Shown here: positions 34,621 through 41,000 of the stretch, piece by piece
Layout of the letters: the number at the start of each line of letters is the position of its first letter
How positions within the stretch are numbered: the stretch's first letter is position 1
Assembly (NCBI GenBank): GCA_009778035.1
Contig: WRKP01000005.1
Location: 17,293 to 81,292, forward strand
DNA: 64,000 bases
DNA from: Planctomycetaceae bacterium
Lineage (GTDB): Bacteria; Planctomycetota; Planctomycetia; Pirellulales; Thermoguttaceae
Reading direction: 5' to 3'
Notes under the pieces: generated by a model
The model's input: the letters and a program-made list of their open reading frames with translations, nothing else
Databases searched by the model: none
What the model was told of the DNA's origin: nothing
Translations under genes and position numbers: made by a program

Positions 34621-35633
34621 ATTTCCAAAATGGAACGAGCAGCGGTGATCGTTCCGGCTGGCAATCGGCTATCACCGTCGTTGCCGCCTGAAATTCGGCT
34701 TTGCGGCTGTCCCTGACAAAACGCCAGGGTAATACTGACGAGCAGGGCGGTCGAAAAGACCGATGCCGTCCAGGCCTGCGAACTCGCGTGACTCCCGTGC
34801 TTACGCAACGGGCTCTGTATTTGTTCAATACGTCTCATAATTTTCTCCTTTCGTGAAAATGGTTGAAGGATAGGAAGTAAACGTTCTCCGGCAACGAGCC
34901 GAAGAAGTGTATCGGTATATTGTTCCGGCGGAATGTTCCCCTGTGCAAGCACGACATAATCGCAGGCCTCATCGGCAGCAAAATCGCATTGCCAAAGCAC
35001 GAACCAGTACAAAGGATGCCAAAACAGTAAGGCTCCGCATAGCCGCGTGAACAGAGCGGTCAAGTGATCCCGACGGATGATGTGCGATAATTCGTGCAGA
35101 AACACGGCATCGCGTTCGGTATTGTCGAGTTTTTCCGCCAGCGATTCGGGCAGCAACACCGCCGGATGGAGCCCCCAGCACCAGACCGTCGGGCTTTTGA
35201 CGCTCGGCGATGTGAACAAAATCGGCAGCGATACATTGCGGAGCATCTTGGAATGACGCAAAAGCGCATCCTGCAGTTCTCTGTCGGGATAGGGGGTTGC
35301 GTGGAACATCAATTTTCGTGAATGGGCAATGCCGTAGAGCAGGATGGCGAGGAAAAAGAGCATTCCTGCAAGGCAAAATATGCCGAGCGTGTGGAGATTG
35401 ATCCATTGCGGAATGACGGAGATTTGCAGCATTCCATTTCCGGTAGCGAAGACGAGCGTGGAAAGCAGGGGTGTGAGTATCGCGGCAAAAATCCCTGTGG
35501 CGTAGAGCCAATGGGCTTTCCAGGGTGCGTATCGGTAGCGTTTTCCGAGCACCCACGCGGCAGCCAGCCAAAACGTGGACTGCCAAAGGGCGAAAAGCAC
35601 GAAAGTACCGAGAAGGGGGATTGTGGTTGTCAT
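33759..35633 (-). CDS. M56 (BlaR1-like) metallopeptidase fused to a seven-bladed WD40 propeller
   Basis: 624 aa. N-terminal helices near 8-28, 42-64 and 82-104. The zinc motif HELSH is at 180-184, with CDFAADEACDYV as the third-ligand region. A last membrane helix lies near 288-305. Residues 337-624 are seven WD40 repeats with a 42-residue period, each with GH, AFSPDGR-type and RIWDAESG segments. Seven blades close a propeller. By BlaR1 topology the propeller would be outside the cytoplasm and act as sensor, an inference. Repeats 1 and 2 are almost identical in DNA. Its start overlaps the BlaI stop (ATGA). An in-frame AAAGGAG and ATG at 34838 could start a helix-plus-WD40 product alone. Confidence 0.88.
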   Translation of the reverse strand: MTTTIPLLGTFVLFALWQSTFWLAAAWVLGKRYRYAPWKAHWLYATGIFAAILTPLLSTLVFATGNGMLQISVIPQWINLHTLGIFCLAGMLFFLAILLYGIAHSRKLMFHATPYPDRELQDALLRHSKMLRNVSLPILFTSPSVKSPTVWCWGLHPAVLLPESLAEKLDNTERDAVFLHELSHIIRRDHLTALFTRLCGALLFWHPLYWFVLWQCDFAADEACDYVVLAQGNIPPEQYTDTLLRLVAGERLLPILQPFSRKEKIMRRIEQIQSPLRKHGSHASSQAWTASVFSTALLVSITLAFCQGQPQSRISGGNDGDSRLPAGTITAARSILEIRGHTNDVSSVAFSPDGRRIVTSSSDRTARIWDAESGRELQTLSGHTDDVNFAAFSPDGRHIVTSSSDRTARIWDAESGRELRRLQGHRDTVESAVFSPNGRRIVTGSEDNTIRIWDAESGRALQTLQGHRDDVNSVAFSQDGRRIVSSSSDRTVRIWDAESGRELRTLRGHTDSVESAVFSPNGRRIVTASEDNTARIWDAESGGELQALRGHGDDVSSAAFSPDGRFVVTCGDDGTVRIWEAESGGELLVLREHRDDVHSAIFSPDGGKIVTGGEDRVVRIWALE

Positions 35634-36040
35634 AGGTTCTGTGAACGTTCTTTTTTTTCGGCAATCATTTTTCGTATCTCTGCCAATTCATCCTCGTTGA
35701 GGCCGGTATCATCGACGAAATGCTGGAACAGGAGCGTTTTGCTTCCGCCGAGGAAGGTGTCGGCAAATTTCCGCAGGGCGTCGCCGATGGCACCGCTTCG
35801 GCTACGCGTCGCTTTGTACAGGTACGTTCGGCAATTATCCGGGGCGGGCTCGTGGGTGAGCCAGCCGGTTTTTTCGAGTTTTTGCATCGTAGCGAGTACG
35901 GTCGTGTAGGCCAGCGGCGTATCGGTATTGGCATTGAGTTCGGCAAGGACATCGTGAACGGTGGCTCCGTTGCGTTGCCAAACGATTTCCAGCACACGGC
36001 GTTGTTGTCCGCCGAGGGCGTTGAGTTCGTGTGCGTTCAT
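35630..36040 (-). CDS. BlaI/MecI/CopY-family repressor (second pair)
   Basis: 136 aa. Winged helix QQRRVLEIVWQRNGATVHDV and AYTTVLATMQKLEKTGWLTH, then a C-terminal dimer region ending ELAEIRKMIAEKKERSQ. It overlaps the M56-WD40 gene by four bases, so repressor and protease are co-translated. A near-palindromic TACTA-N7-TAGTA site lies inside its promoter, resembling BlaI/MecI operators. Confidence 0.9.
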   Translation of the reverse strand: MNAHELNALGGQQRRVLEIVWQRNGATVHDVLAELNANTDTPLAYTTVLATMQKLEKTGWLTHEPAPDNCRTYLYKATRSRSGAIGDALRKFADTFLGGSKTLLFQHFVDDTGLNEDELAEIRKMIAEKKERSQNL

Positions 36041-36077
36041 GTTTTGTTAAAAACTGCGGCGAGCAGTACGTCTTATA

Positions 36078-36105
36078 ATAATACTACATCCGATAGTAAT
36101 TACAA
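36078..36105 (-). promoter_or_regulatory. Promoter with BlaI-like operator for the second pair
   Basis: Minus strand TTGTAA (36105-36100), 16-bp spacer, TATTAT (36083-36078). The operator TACTACATCCGATAGTA (36082-36098, plus strand) fills the spacer and touches the -10. Confidence 0.7.
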
Positions 36106-36130
36106 GGGGGGACAGCCTCTTGGGCGTTTT

Positions 36131-36256
36131 AGGAGAAAAAAGCCGTCATTCCGGCAATGCCTACCTCTGGGCAATGCTACCTCTGGATTCCGGCTTGCGC
36201 CGGAATGACGGTTTTTTGTCCAGAGTAATTTGAAGAGCAATTTGAAATACGCTCTA
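36131..36256. repeat. Type A repeat providing the pilT stop codon
   Basis: Inner arms GTCATTCCGGC and GCTTGCGCCGGAATGACGG then TTTTTTGTCC. The right end contains GAGCAATTTGAA twice and GAAATACGCTCTA, whose TAG on the minus strand is the pilT stop. Confidence 0.8.
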
Positions 36257-37411
36257 GGTATACTTAATCTTCGGATTGCGTTTGCCTTTGGGCTCATCAT
36301 CCCCTTCGTCGTCGTCATCCTCGTCGCCGTCGTCGGAGATTCCCTGCTCATGTTTGAGCATCTTATCAATCAACGCATCCGGCATGTTCGCCTTCGTGAT
36401 GGCGTCTTCCTTAAGAACAATGCCGTCTCGCCAAAGTCTGAAAAGATGGTCGTCCAGCAACTGCATTCCCAACTTATGTCCCGTCTGAATTGACGATGTG
36501 ATACGGAAAGTCTTGTTTTCCCTAATCAAGTTGGCAATCGCGCTCGTAACGACGAGCATTTCGTATGCCGCAACACGACCACCCTGAATCCGAGGCAAAA
36601 GTTGCTGGGCCAACACGCCAATAATCGCCGTCGAAAGTTGCGTCCGTATCTGATCCTGCTGATTCGTCGGGAAAACGTCGATAATTCGGTTAATCGTTCC
36701 CGCCGCACTGGATGTATGCAACGTTCCAAACACGATGTGTCCCGTCTCTGCGGCCGTAATTGCGGCTTCAATCGTCTCCAAGTCCCGTAATTCGCCGACG
36801 AGAATCACGTCAGGGTCTTGCCGCAACGCCCGGCGGAGTGCCTCCGAAAACGTTGGAACATCAACACCGACTTCACGCTGGTTGACCGTCGATTTTTTAT
36901 GGTAATGATAAAATTCGATCGGATCTTCAATCGTGATGATATGATGATCGACATTTTGGTTTAGAAAATCAACGCACGCGGCGAGTGTGGTCGATTTACC
37001 CGACCCGGTTGGGCCGGTAACGAGCACCATCCCGCGGGAGCGTGTAATCAGGTCTTTCATAACCGGCGGCGTATTGAGTTGCTCCATCGTCAGCAAGGTG
37101 TTGGGAATTTGCCGAAGCACCATACTGGTATTGCCGCGTTGTTTGAAAATGGAAACACGAAATCGGGCTTTGTCGCCGTATGCCATACCGAAGTCGGTGC
37201 TGCCTGATTGCTGTAGTTCTTGCTGGCAGCGGTCGGGCGCGATACTTTTCATCAGGGCGACGGTATCATCGGGCTCGAGGACTTTCGTTTCGAGTCTGAC
37301 GAGCCGGCCGTGCAACCGCAAGACGGGCGGTTGCCCCACGGAGATGTGCAAATCGCTTGCCCCTTGAACGTAGACGGTTTCCAACAACTTATCCGCTAAA
37401 ATTGTGCTCAT
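36254..37411 (-). CDS. pilT: Type IV pilus retraction ATPase
   Basis: 385 aa. Hexameric motor that depolymerises type IV pili (twitching). Visible motifs are the N-terminal ASDLHISVGQPP, Walker A GPTGSGKSTT, the Asp box IITIEDPIE, Walker B DPDVILVGELRDLETI and the His box GHIVFGTLHTSSA. The C-terminal 25 residues are a very acidic then basic extension (DEDDDDEGDDEPKGKRNPK) absent from typical PilT. The stop codon comes from the adjoining repeat. It has its own promoter and is separate from the two PilM-type genes. Confidence 0.93.
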   Translation of the reverse strand: MSTILADKLLETVYVQGASDLHISVGQPPVLRLHGRLVRLETKVLEPDDTVALMKSIAPDRCQQELQQSGSTDFGMAYGDKARFRVSIFKQRGNTSMVLRQIPNTLLTMEQLNTPPVMKDLITRSRGMVLVTGPTGSGKSTTLAACVDFLNQNVDHHIITIEDPIEFYHYHKKSTVNQREVGVDVPTFSEALRRALRQDPDVILVGELRDLETIEAAITAAETGHIVFGTLHTSSAAGTINRIIDVFPTNQQDQIRTQLSTAIIGVLAQQLLPRIQGGRVAAYEMLVVTSAIANLIRENKTFRITSSIQTGHKLGMQLLDDHLFRLWRDGIVLKEDAITKANMPDALIDKMLKHEQGISDDGDEDDDDEGDDEPKGKRNPKIKYT

Positions 37412-37444
37412 ATTCGGACGGTTCCTGTTATTACGATATGGGGC

Positions 37445-37473
37445 ATTATAGCGTTTGCACCGGCAAAGTGCAA
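37445..37473 (-). promoter_or_regulatory. pilT promoter
   Basis: Minus strand TTGCAC (37473-37468), 17-bp spacer, TATAAT (37450-37445). Confidence 0.7.
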
Positions 37474-37483
37474 CGATTGCATC

Positions 37484-38869
37484 CTAGCCGATCCGCTCCC
37501 GAAACGGTTCATCAATCGTCGCTCGGCCCGGACGCGGAATCCGATAATTGCCGTTCGCGTCCGGCATCGTCGGGGAATCATGACCCAACCGCAAATCCGC
37601 AAGGTTCGGTGCATATTGAAATGTCGACGCCCAGGCCTCATCCGCCGTAACCAACTGGCCCGTCTCCATTGCCATCCGCCCCATAACAGCCGTAAACGTC
37701 GCCTCAACCCCGCGTTCCATCTCATTCCATGCCGTATTTTCCCGAATCGCTTTGAAAAATCGGTTGTGCTGCGTTTGATAAGAATCATTCCAATCAGAAC
37801 GCGGTGCCCAAAACGGCCGCTGACTCGGGCGTTGGGCATTCCAATCCGCAAACATTCTCGGATCATTGACGCCCTCGCCCAATACCGCACTGCCCTTGGA
37901 ACCGTGAATCACCGCCCTAAACCCATGCCAGGTATTCGCCATCGCAACGGTATACATATTCATAATTTTTCCGTCGTCGAAGGTATACTGCACGTTGGCA
38001 TTGTCAATTAACTCGTCTTGGTCTTGCCGGAAAAGCCGACCGCCCATCCCGAGAGCGGCAACGGGACGCTTTTGATGCGCCCAACTGCAAATATCCAAAT
38101 TGTGGATCAACGCATCGACGATAAACCCGCCGGTCAGCCAGTTAAAGTTAAAAATCCGCCGCAGTTGATGCTGTAGCGGCGAAAAGTCGCCTTGGCGTCC
38201 GAGCGAGTGCGCATTTTCGCATCGGTATACATAAAAGGCAATCAATTCGCCGAGTTCGCCGCCGTGAATTGCCTGAATGATTTCTTCGGTTCGGTAAACA
38301 TGTCGATTGTTCAGACCGACGGCAACTTTGAGTCCTTTGGCTTCGGCTTGTCGGTTCGTTTCTTGCATTGATTTGAGGCCTGGTACATCAACGGCGACGG
38401 GTTTTTCGGCAAAGATGTGCAGTCCTTTTTGGACGGCGTAGGCGAAGTGCAGGGGACGAAATGCCGGCGGAGAAGTCAGCAGCACGAGATCGCCGGCGGA
38501 GAGTGTATCCATCGCTTTGATGTATCCATCGAGGTCGCCAAAGGAGCGTTCGGGCGGCACATCGACTTTGTGCCCTTGGTTTTGGTGGTCGAGTTCGTCT
38601 TTGATGATTCGTCCCGCATTGCGTGCTCTTTCGGGAAAGGCATCGGCGATCGTCCAGAGTTTGACGTTGTCATCGGCGGCGAGTGCTTGGATGGCAGCAC
38701 CTCGACCTCGGTTTCCGCTGCCGATGAGTGCGATTTTGATGGTATTATTTTCGCTGGCGTGGACGTGCGGGACGAGTTGGGAGGCGATTGCGGTGCCTGT
38801 TGCGGCGAGCAGGCCGGTTTGTTTCAGAAAGCCGCGGCGAGAGGGTTTGGTGTGCAGGAAAGAGGTCAT
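37484..38869 (-). CDS. Tat-exported Gfo/Idh/MocA-family oxidoreductase
   Basis: 461 aa from ATG 38869. The twin-arginine signal [18 protein letters not shown] lies at residues 10-27. The Rossmann motif [14 protein letters not shown] binds NAD(P). [13 protein letters not shown] is the family EKP motif, and [17 protein letters not shown] carries the catalytic-type His. Such exported dehydrogenases are abundant in Planctomycetota and are thought to act on sugars or glycosides in the periplasm; the substrate here is unknown. Single gene with its own promoter. Confidence 0.88.
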   Translation of the reverse strand: MTSFLHTKPSRRGFLKQTGLLAATGTAIASQLVPHVHASENNTIKIALIGSGNRGRGAAIQALAADDNVKLWTIADAFPERARNAGRIIKDELDHQNQGHKVDVPPERSFGDLDGYIKAMDTLSAGDLVLLTSPPAFRPLHFAYAVQKGLHIFAEKPVAVDVPGLKSMQETNRQAEAKGLKVAVGLNNRHVYRTEEIIQAIHGGELGELIAFYVYRCENAHSLGRQGDFSPLQHQLRRIFNFNWLTGGFIVDALIHNLDICSWAHQKRPVAALGMGGRLFRQDQDELIDNANVQYTFDDGKIMNMYTVAMANTWHGFRAVIHGSKGSAVLGEGVNDPRMFADWNAQRPSQRPFWAPRSDWNDSYQTQHNRFFKAIRENTAWNEMERGVEATFTAVMGRMAMETGQLVTADEAWASTFQYAPNLADLRLGHDSPTMPDANGNYRIPRPGRATIDEPFRERIG

Positions 38870-38902
38870 AGAACGGTAAAGGGGTGGGAAGAATATACCC
38901 CT

Positions 38903-38931
38903 ATTGTATCCGAAAGTCCATGGAGCCGCAA
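38903..38931 (-). promoter_or_regulatory. Promoter of the Gfo/Idh/MocA gene
   Basis: Minus strand TTGCGG (38931-38926), 17-bp spacer, TACAAT (38908-38903). Confidence 0.65.
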
Positions 38932-38932
38932 T

Positions 38933-38963
38933 CGTCATTCCGGCACTAGCCGGAACCCAGCGG
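38933..38963. repeat. Single arm of the dispersed repeat
   Basis: GTCATTCCGGCACTAGCCGG then AACCCAGCGG; no partner arm. It lies between divergent promoters. Confidence 0.5.
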
Positions 38964-38983
38964 GACGGCTTCCCGACGGTTTA

Positions 38984-38992
38984 TGGTATAAC
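38984..38992 (+). promoter_or_regulatory. Extended -10 of the methyltransferase gene
   Basis: TATGGTATAAC, -10 at 38987-38992; predicted +1 about three bases before ATG 39002. Confidence 0.4.
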
Positions 38993-39001
38993 AAAAAACC
39001 A

Positions 39002-39796
39002 ATGAAATGGAACGCCATATACAACCAAGACTGCCTGGCCGGAATGAAAGAACTCGAAACCGGCACCGTTGATCTCGTTTTTACCGATCCGCCGTTCAAC
39101 ATCGGATATTCCTACGATGTCTATCACGATAAACTCGAAGACAATGAATACCTTCAATGGTCGAAAATCTGGATGAGCGAAGTCTGCCGCATATTAAAGC
39201 CCACCGGGACTTTTTGGCTCGCAATCGGCGATGAATTCGCTGCCGAACTCAAAGTCTGTGCAACCCGGGAACTCGGTCTAACCTGCCGAAGTTGGGTCGT
39301 TTGGTATTATACCTTCGGCGTGAATTGCACCAAAAAATTTACCCGTTCCCATGTTCATCTTTTTCATTTTGTGAAAGATCCCAAACAGTTCACGTTCAAC
39401 AACGAGGCCGTTCGGGTTCCGAGTGCGAGGCAGTTGATTTACAACGACAAACGGGCCAATCCGAAGGGTCGCCTGCCCGATGATACTTGGATCCTGCGTC
39501 CGCAGGAACTCAAAGAGGAATTCGGCTTTGACAAGGATACCTGGCATGTTTCCCGAGTTTGCGGAACGTACAAGGAGCGGCAGGGCTGGCACGGCTGCCA
39601 AATGCCGGAAGCGATTCTTGAACGCATCATTTTGGTATCGTCGAATGAGGGCGAAAAAGTATTTGATCCTTTTTTGGGCAGCGGGACGACGGTTGCGGTT
39701 GCCAAGCGGCTGAACCGGCGGTATTTGGGCTTTGAAATATCGCCGGAATACTGGGAACAATGCCGAAACCGCTTGGCCGGCAATTTCCGGCGTTAG
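39002..39796 (+). CDS. Beta-class DNA methyltransferase (N4-cytosine or N6-adenine)
   Basis: 264 aa from ATG 39002, with upstream in-frame sequence being antisense to the oxidoreductase. Motif [14 protein letters not shown] comes before motif [18 protein letters not shown], the permuted order of beta-class enzymes such as CcrM or M.Hinf[15 protein letters not shown] ends the SAM site. There is no restriction gene nearby, so it may be an orphan regulatory methylase. Confidence 0.88.
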   Translation: MKWNAIYNQDCLAGMKELETGTVDLVFTDPPFNIGYSYDVYHDKLEDNEYLQWSKIWMSEVCRILKPTGTFWLAIGDEFAAELKVCATRELGLTCRSWVVWYYTFGVNCTKKFTRSHVHLFHFVKDPKQFTFNNEAVRVPSARQLIYNDKRANPKGRLPDDTWILRPQELKEEFGFDKDTWHVSRVCGTYKERQGWHGCQMPEAILERIILVSSNEGEKVFDPFLGSGTTVAVAKRLNRRYLGFEISPEYWEQCRNRLAGNFRR

Positions 39797-39829
39797 CCGC
39801 GTCGCCTCCATCCTATATTACAATGGGAA

Positions 39830-40288
39830 TTACAACGGGACGCAGTGCTCGCGTATCGTTTTTTTTGTAATCGGATGCACCCAATCGCCGGCAATATCGC
39901 TTGCCGGAACCAACACAAATTGCCGATTGAGCATTTCAATATGGGGAATGGTTAATTTTTGCAATGTGACGATTTGACATCCGTAAAGCAATATGTCGAT
40001 GTCTAACGTTCGTGCCCCCCAACGTTCGGAGCGTACACGTCCGAAATCCGCCTCGATTTTTTGCAACGTTTCGAGTAATTCCGTTGGCGGCATCGTTGTT
40101 CGGATGATTCCCGTTGCATTGAGAAACATCGGTTGGCCCGCTGGCCCGCCGATTGGTTCCGTTTCGTAAAGGGAACTCAACCGCACCGTTTCAACCGCTG
40201 GCGTCTGACCTAAAATTTGCCAAGCACCGGACAGTGTCGCATCGCGATCGCCCAAATTGGAACCAAAAGACAGCAGCACCGGAAGCAT
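39830..40288 (-). CDS. folK: HPPK, folate biosynthesis pyrophosphokinase
   Basis: 152 aa from ATG 40288, which is exactly the predicted first transcribed base. Transfers pyrophosphate from ATP to 6-hydroxymethyl-dihydropterin. Motifs are LSFGSNLGDRDATL, EPIGGPAGQPMFLNAT, RWGARTLDIDILLYG and IPHIEMLNRQFVLVP. Not in an operon with folP or folB here. Confidence 0.93.
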   Translation of the reverse strand: MLPVLLSFGSNLGDRDATLSGAWQILGQTPAVETVRLSSLYETEPIGGPAGQPMFLNATGIIRTTMPPTELLETLQKIEADFGRVRSERWGARTLDIDILLYGCQIVTLQKLTIPHIEMLNRQFVLVPASDIAGDWVHPITKKTIREHCVPL

Positions 40289-40294
40289 AGGCAA

Positions 40295-40300
40295 ATTATA
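40295..40300 (-). promoter_or_regulatory. folK -10, predicted leaderless
   Basis: TATAAT (40300-40295 on the minus strand); seven positions later is the A of ATG 40288. No good -35. Confidence 0.55.
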
Positions 40301-40317
40301 GCGTAAGTATTAAAACA

Positions 40318-40346
40318 TTGCGGCACCGTTAATCTTCGGCTATAAT
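40318..40346 (+). promoter_or_regulatory. Promoter of the YqaA-type gene
   Basis: TTGCGG, 17-bp spacer, TATAAT (40341-40346). The sequence TTGCGGCACCGT plus the -10 is nearly the same as in the cysS promoter. Confidence 0.7.
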
Positions 40347-40400
40347 TGCCGAGCACTGGCCGACTCGCAATCGGAAGCCTACAGCAAAACGCATCGCCTT

Positions 40401-40988
40401 ATGAAAATCATTCGCCGCCTTTACGATTGGGTTCTCTCCTGGGCGGAAACGCGATTCGGTACGCCGGCACTCGGCGTCATGTCCTTTTGCGAAAGTTCCT
40501 TCTTTCCCATCCCGCCAGACGTTTTGCAAATTGCCTTATCGGTCAGCAAACCGCTCCGCTCATTTTGGTACGCGACCGTCAGTTTGATAGGCTCCGTACT
40601 TGGAGCCTTGCTGGGATACCTCATCGGATATGTTTTTTGGGAATTAACCAAAGATTTCTTCTTTAACTATGTGTTTTCCGAAGAAATTTTCAACAAAGTT
40701 GGCGAACTTTATGCGGAAAATGCCTTTCTTGTGATATTCACGGCGGCATTTACGCCGATTCCCTACAAGGCCTGCACGGTTGCAGCCGGATTTTGGGAAA
40801 TTTCGCTGTTAACCCTGATTCTCGCTTCGATTGCAGGCCGAGGACTGCGATTTTATTCCGTTGCTGCTTTGATGTACTTTTTCGGTCCGACCGTAAAGAT
40901 TTGGATTGATCGGCATTTCAACTGGATGACGATTATTTTCACGATTCTTGTCATCGTTGGCGTTGTCATGCTCAAAGTGGTGCTGTAA
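40401..40988 (+). CDS. YqaA/DedA-family membrane protein
   Basis: 195 aa with five or so hydrophobic segments. The family marks are the N-terminal ESSFFPIPPDVLQIAL, GALLGYLIGYVFWE and the FTPIPYKACTVAAG motif with IAGRGLRF. DedA-type proteins are thought to flip undecaprenyl phosphate or phospholipids across the inner membrane; for YqaA types the substrate is unproven. No Shine-Dalgarno; 48-base leader. Confidence 0.8.
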   Translation: MKIIRRLYDWVLSWAETRFGTPALGVMSFCESSFFPIPPDVLQIALSVSKPLRSFWYATVSLIGSVLGALLGYLIGYVFWELTKDFFFNYVFSEEIFNKVGELYAENAFLVIFTAAFTPIPYKACTVAAGFWEISLLTLILASIAGRGLRFYSVAALMYFFGPTVKIWIDRHFNWMTIIFTILVIVGVVMLKVVL

Positions 40989-41000
40989 ACAGAGTTGCGT

